A stretch of 6,031 bases of DNA from an uncultured Chlorobiales bacterium (GTDB lineage Bacteria; Bacteroidota; Chlorobiia; Chlorobiales; Thermochlorobacteraceae), in the NCBI GenBank assembly GCA_937959145.1, contig CALGMC010000203.1:1-6031 (forward strand), given 5' to 3'. The first letter of the stretch is position 1. Each line of letters starts with the position of its first letter. The notes beneath the pieces were generated by a model. The model did no database searches and had not been told where the DNA came from. It saw only the letters and a list, made by a program, of their open reading frames with translations. A program made the translations under genes and the position numbers. This document shows positions 5,497 through 6,031 of this stretch, piece by piece.

Positions 5497-6031
5497 TTAA
5501 TTTTCAGACGCGGGTTTTTCTTCTGTGGTCGGATTGATTGAAGGAGAAGGTGGCGTATAGCCCGTTCGGCGATATTCTTCTTGGTCGAGTTCGATTTGAA
5601 GCGAGATACGGTGAGAATTGCCGATTTGGTCGGCACCGTCAAATTTGGCGAAGGCGTAATCGATGTTAAGTTTAGAGAGTCTGACGCCTGCGCCGAGCGT
5701 AATGCGCCCGATGTCGTCCATTCCCAAACGCAAAGCAACGACTTCCTTGTAGGAATACTCTGCGCCGCCACGAAAGTTGAAACTCATGTTTCCGACATTA
5801 AAATTCGCCGTGCTTTTTCGTCCTTCAAAGCGCACATCGGTATCGGCACCAAACGTCACTCGTCCGTTCAGCACATCGAGCAAGTAGCCCACGCCGAGTT
5901 TTGCCGTTGGTGCAATCAGTTCGTTTCGCCCTGTCGACCACGAAACGAGCGTTGTGGTTACATCTTGAACCGACGCACCGAGCAAAACGCCTTGCGAGGT
6001 TTGATACATCAACCCGACATCGAAGCCGATG
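5497..6031 (-). CDS. PorV/PorQ-family outer-membrane beta-barrel (C-terminal part)
   Basis: The last 177 residues of a protein whose N-terminus lies beyond the window; the frame is open to the edge (IGFDVGLMYQTSQG...), so a start inside the window is not expected. Alternating hydrophobic/polar strands, the segment VALRLGMDDIGRITLGAGVR and the final strands LNIDYAFAKFD...IGNSHRISLQIEL match the ending of PorV/PorQ (UPF0164, FadL-like) barrels, which have a DYAF/Y...LGNTHRISL pattern. PorV members serve type IX secretion as cargo-handling outer-membrane proteins, but many homologues occur in organisms without that system, so the name gives fold and location rather than proven role. Unusually, the last barrel strand is not the terminus: about 25 hydrophilic Pro/Glu-rich residues (TPPSPSINPTTEEKPASEN at the end) follow, which should hang in the periplasm. 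Confidence 0.85.
   Translation of the reverse strand, partial: IGFDVGLMYQTSQGVLLGASVQDVTTTLVSWSTGRNELIAPTAKLGVGYLLDVLNGRVTFGADTDVRFEGRKSTANFNVGNMSFNFRGGAEYSYKEVVALRLGMDDIGRITLGAGVRLSKLNIDYAFAKFDGADQIGNSHRISLQIELDQEEYRRTGYTPPSPSINPTTEEKPASEN

Overview
All recognisable genes in this window lie on the minus strand, so it reads from high to low coordinates. Several traits point to the Bacteroidota/Chlorobiota (FCB) side of the bacteria. These are a PorV/PorQ-type outer-membrane barrel, a YbeY whose third metal ligand is Asp rather than His and which carries an FLxHDYxTD motif, a signal peptide ending in Ala-Thr-Ala/Gln, a YphP/YqiW-type bacilliredoxin, and a TPR-fused histidine kinase without membrane segments. 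Short AT-rich direct repeats between genes remind me of green-sulfur-bacterium relatives, but the lineage within the group is inference only.

Block 1 (6031 to about 3377) starts with the C-terminal 177 residues of a PorV/PorQ-family barrel (5497-6031, cut by the window edge). After a 113-base gap comes a secreted two-domain protein with a strong Shine-Dalgarno site (4541-5383). Thirteen bases later is a LOG-family phosphoribohydrolase-like protein (3964-4527). After a 68-base gap containing heptamer repeats comes a bacilliredoxin (3437-3895). A clear rho-independent terminator (3377-3411) closes the block.

Block 2 (about 3350 to 1) opens in a repeat-rich intergenic region (3256-3376). It then encodes a CobC-like histidine phosphatase (2629-3255), a previously hidden 58-residue single-pass membrane protein overlapping its 3' end (2483-2659), a cytosolic TPR histidine kinase (570-2348, possibly extending to a GTG at 2453), and YbeY (154-573), whose ATG overlaps the kinase stop codon as ATGA. 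A 23-codon open frame running off the window (1-69) may be the start of another gene, with weak support.

The genes look like a mix of housekeeping functions (16S rRNA maturation, cobamide salvage or assembly, nucleotide-sugar cleavage, thiol redox repair) and signalling. No mobile element, tRNA, rRNA, CRISPR array or obvious defence system is present. The least expected items are the short membrane ORF, the kinase-YbeY translational coupling and the intergenic repeat cluster.
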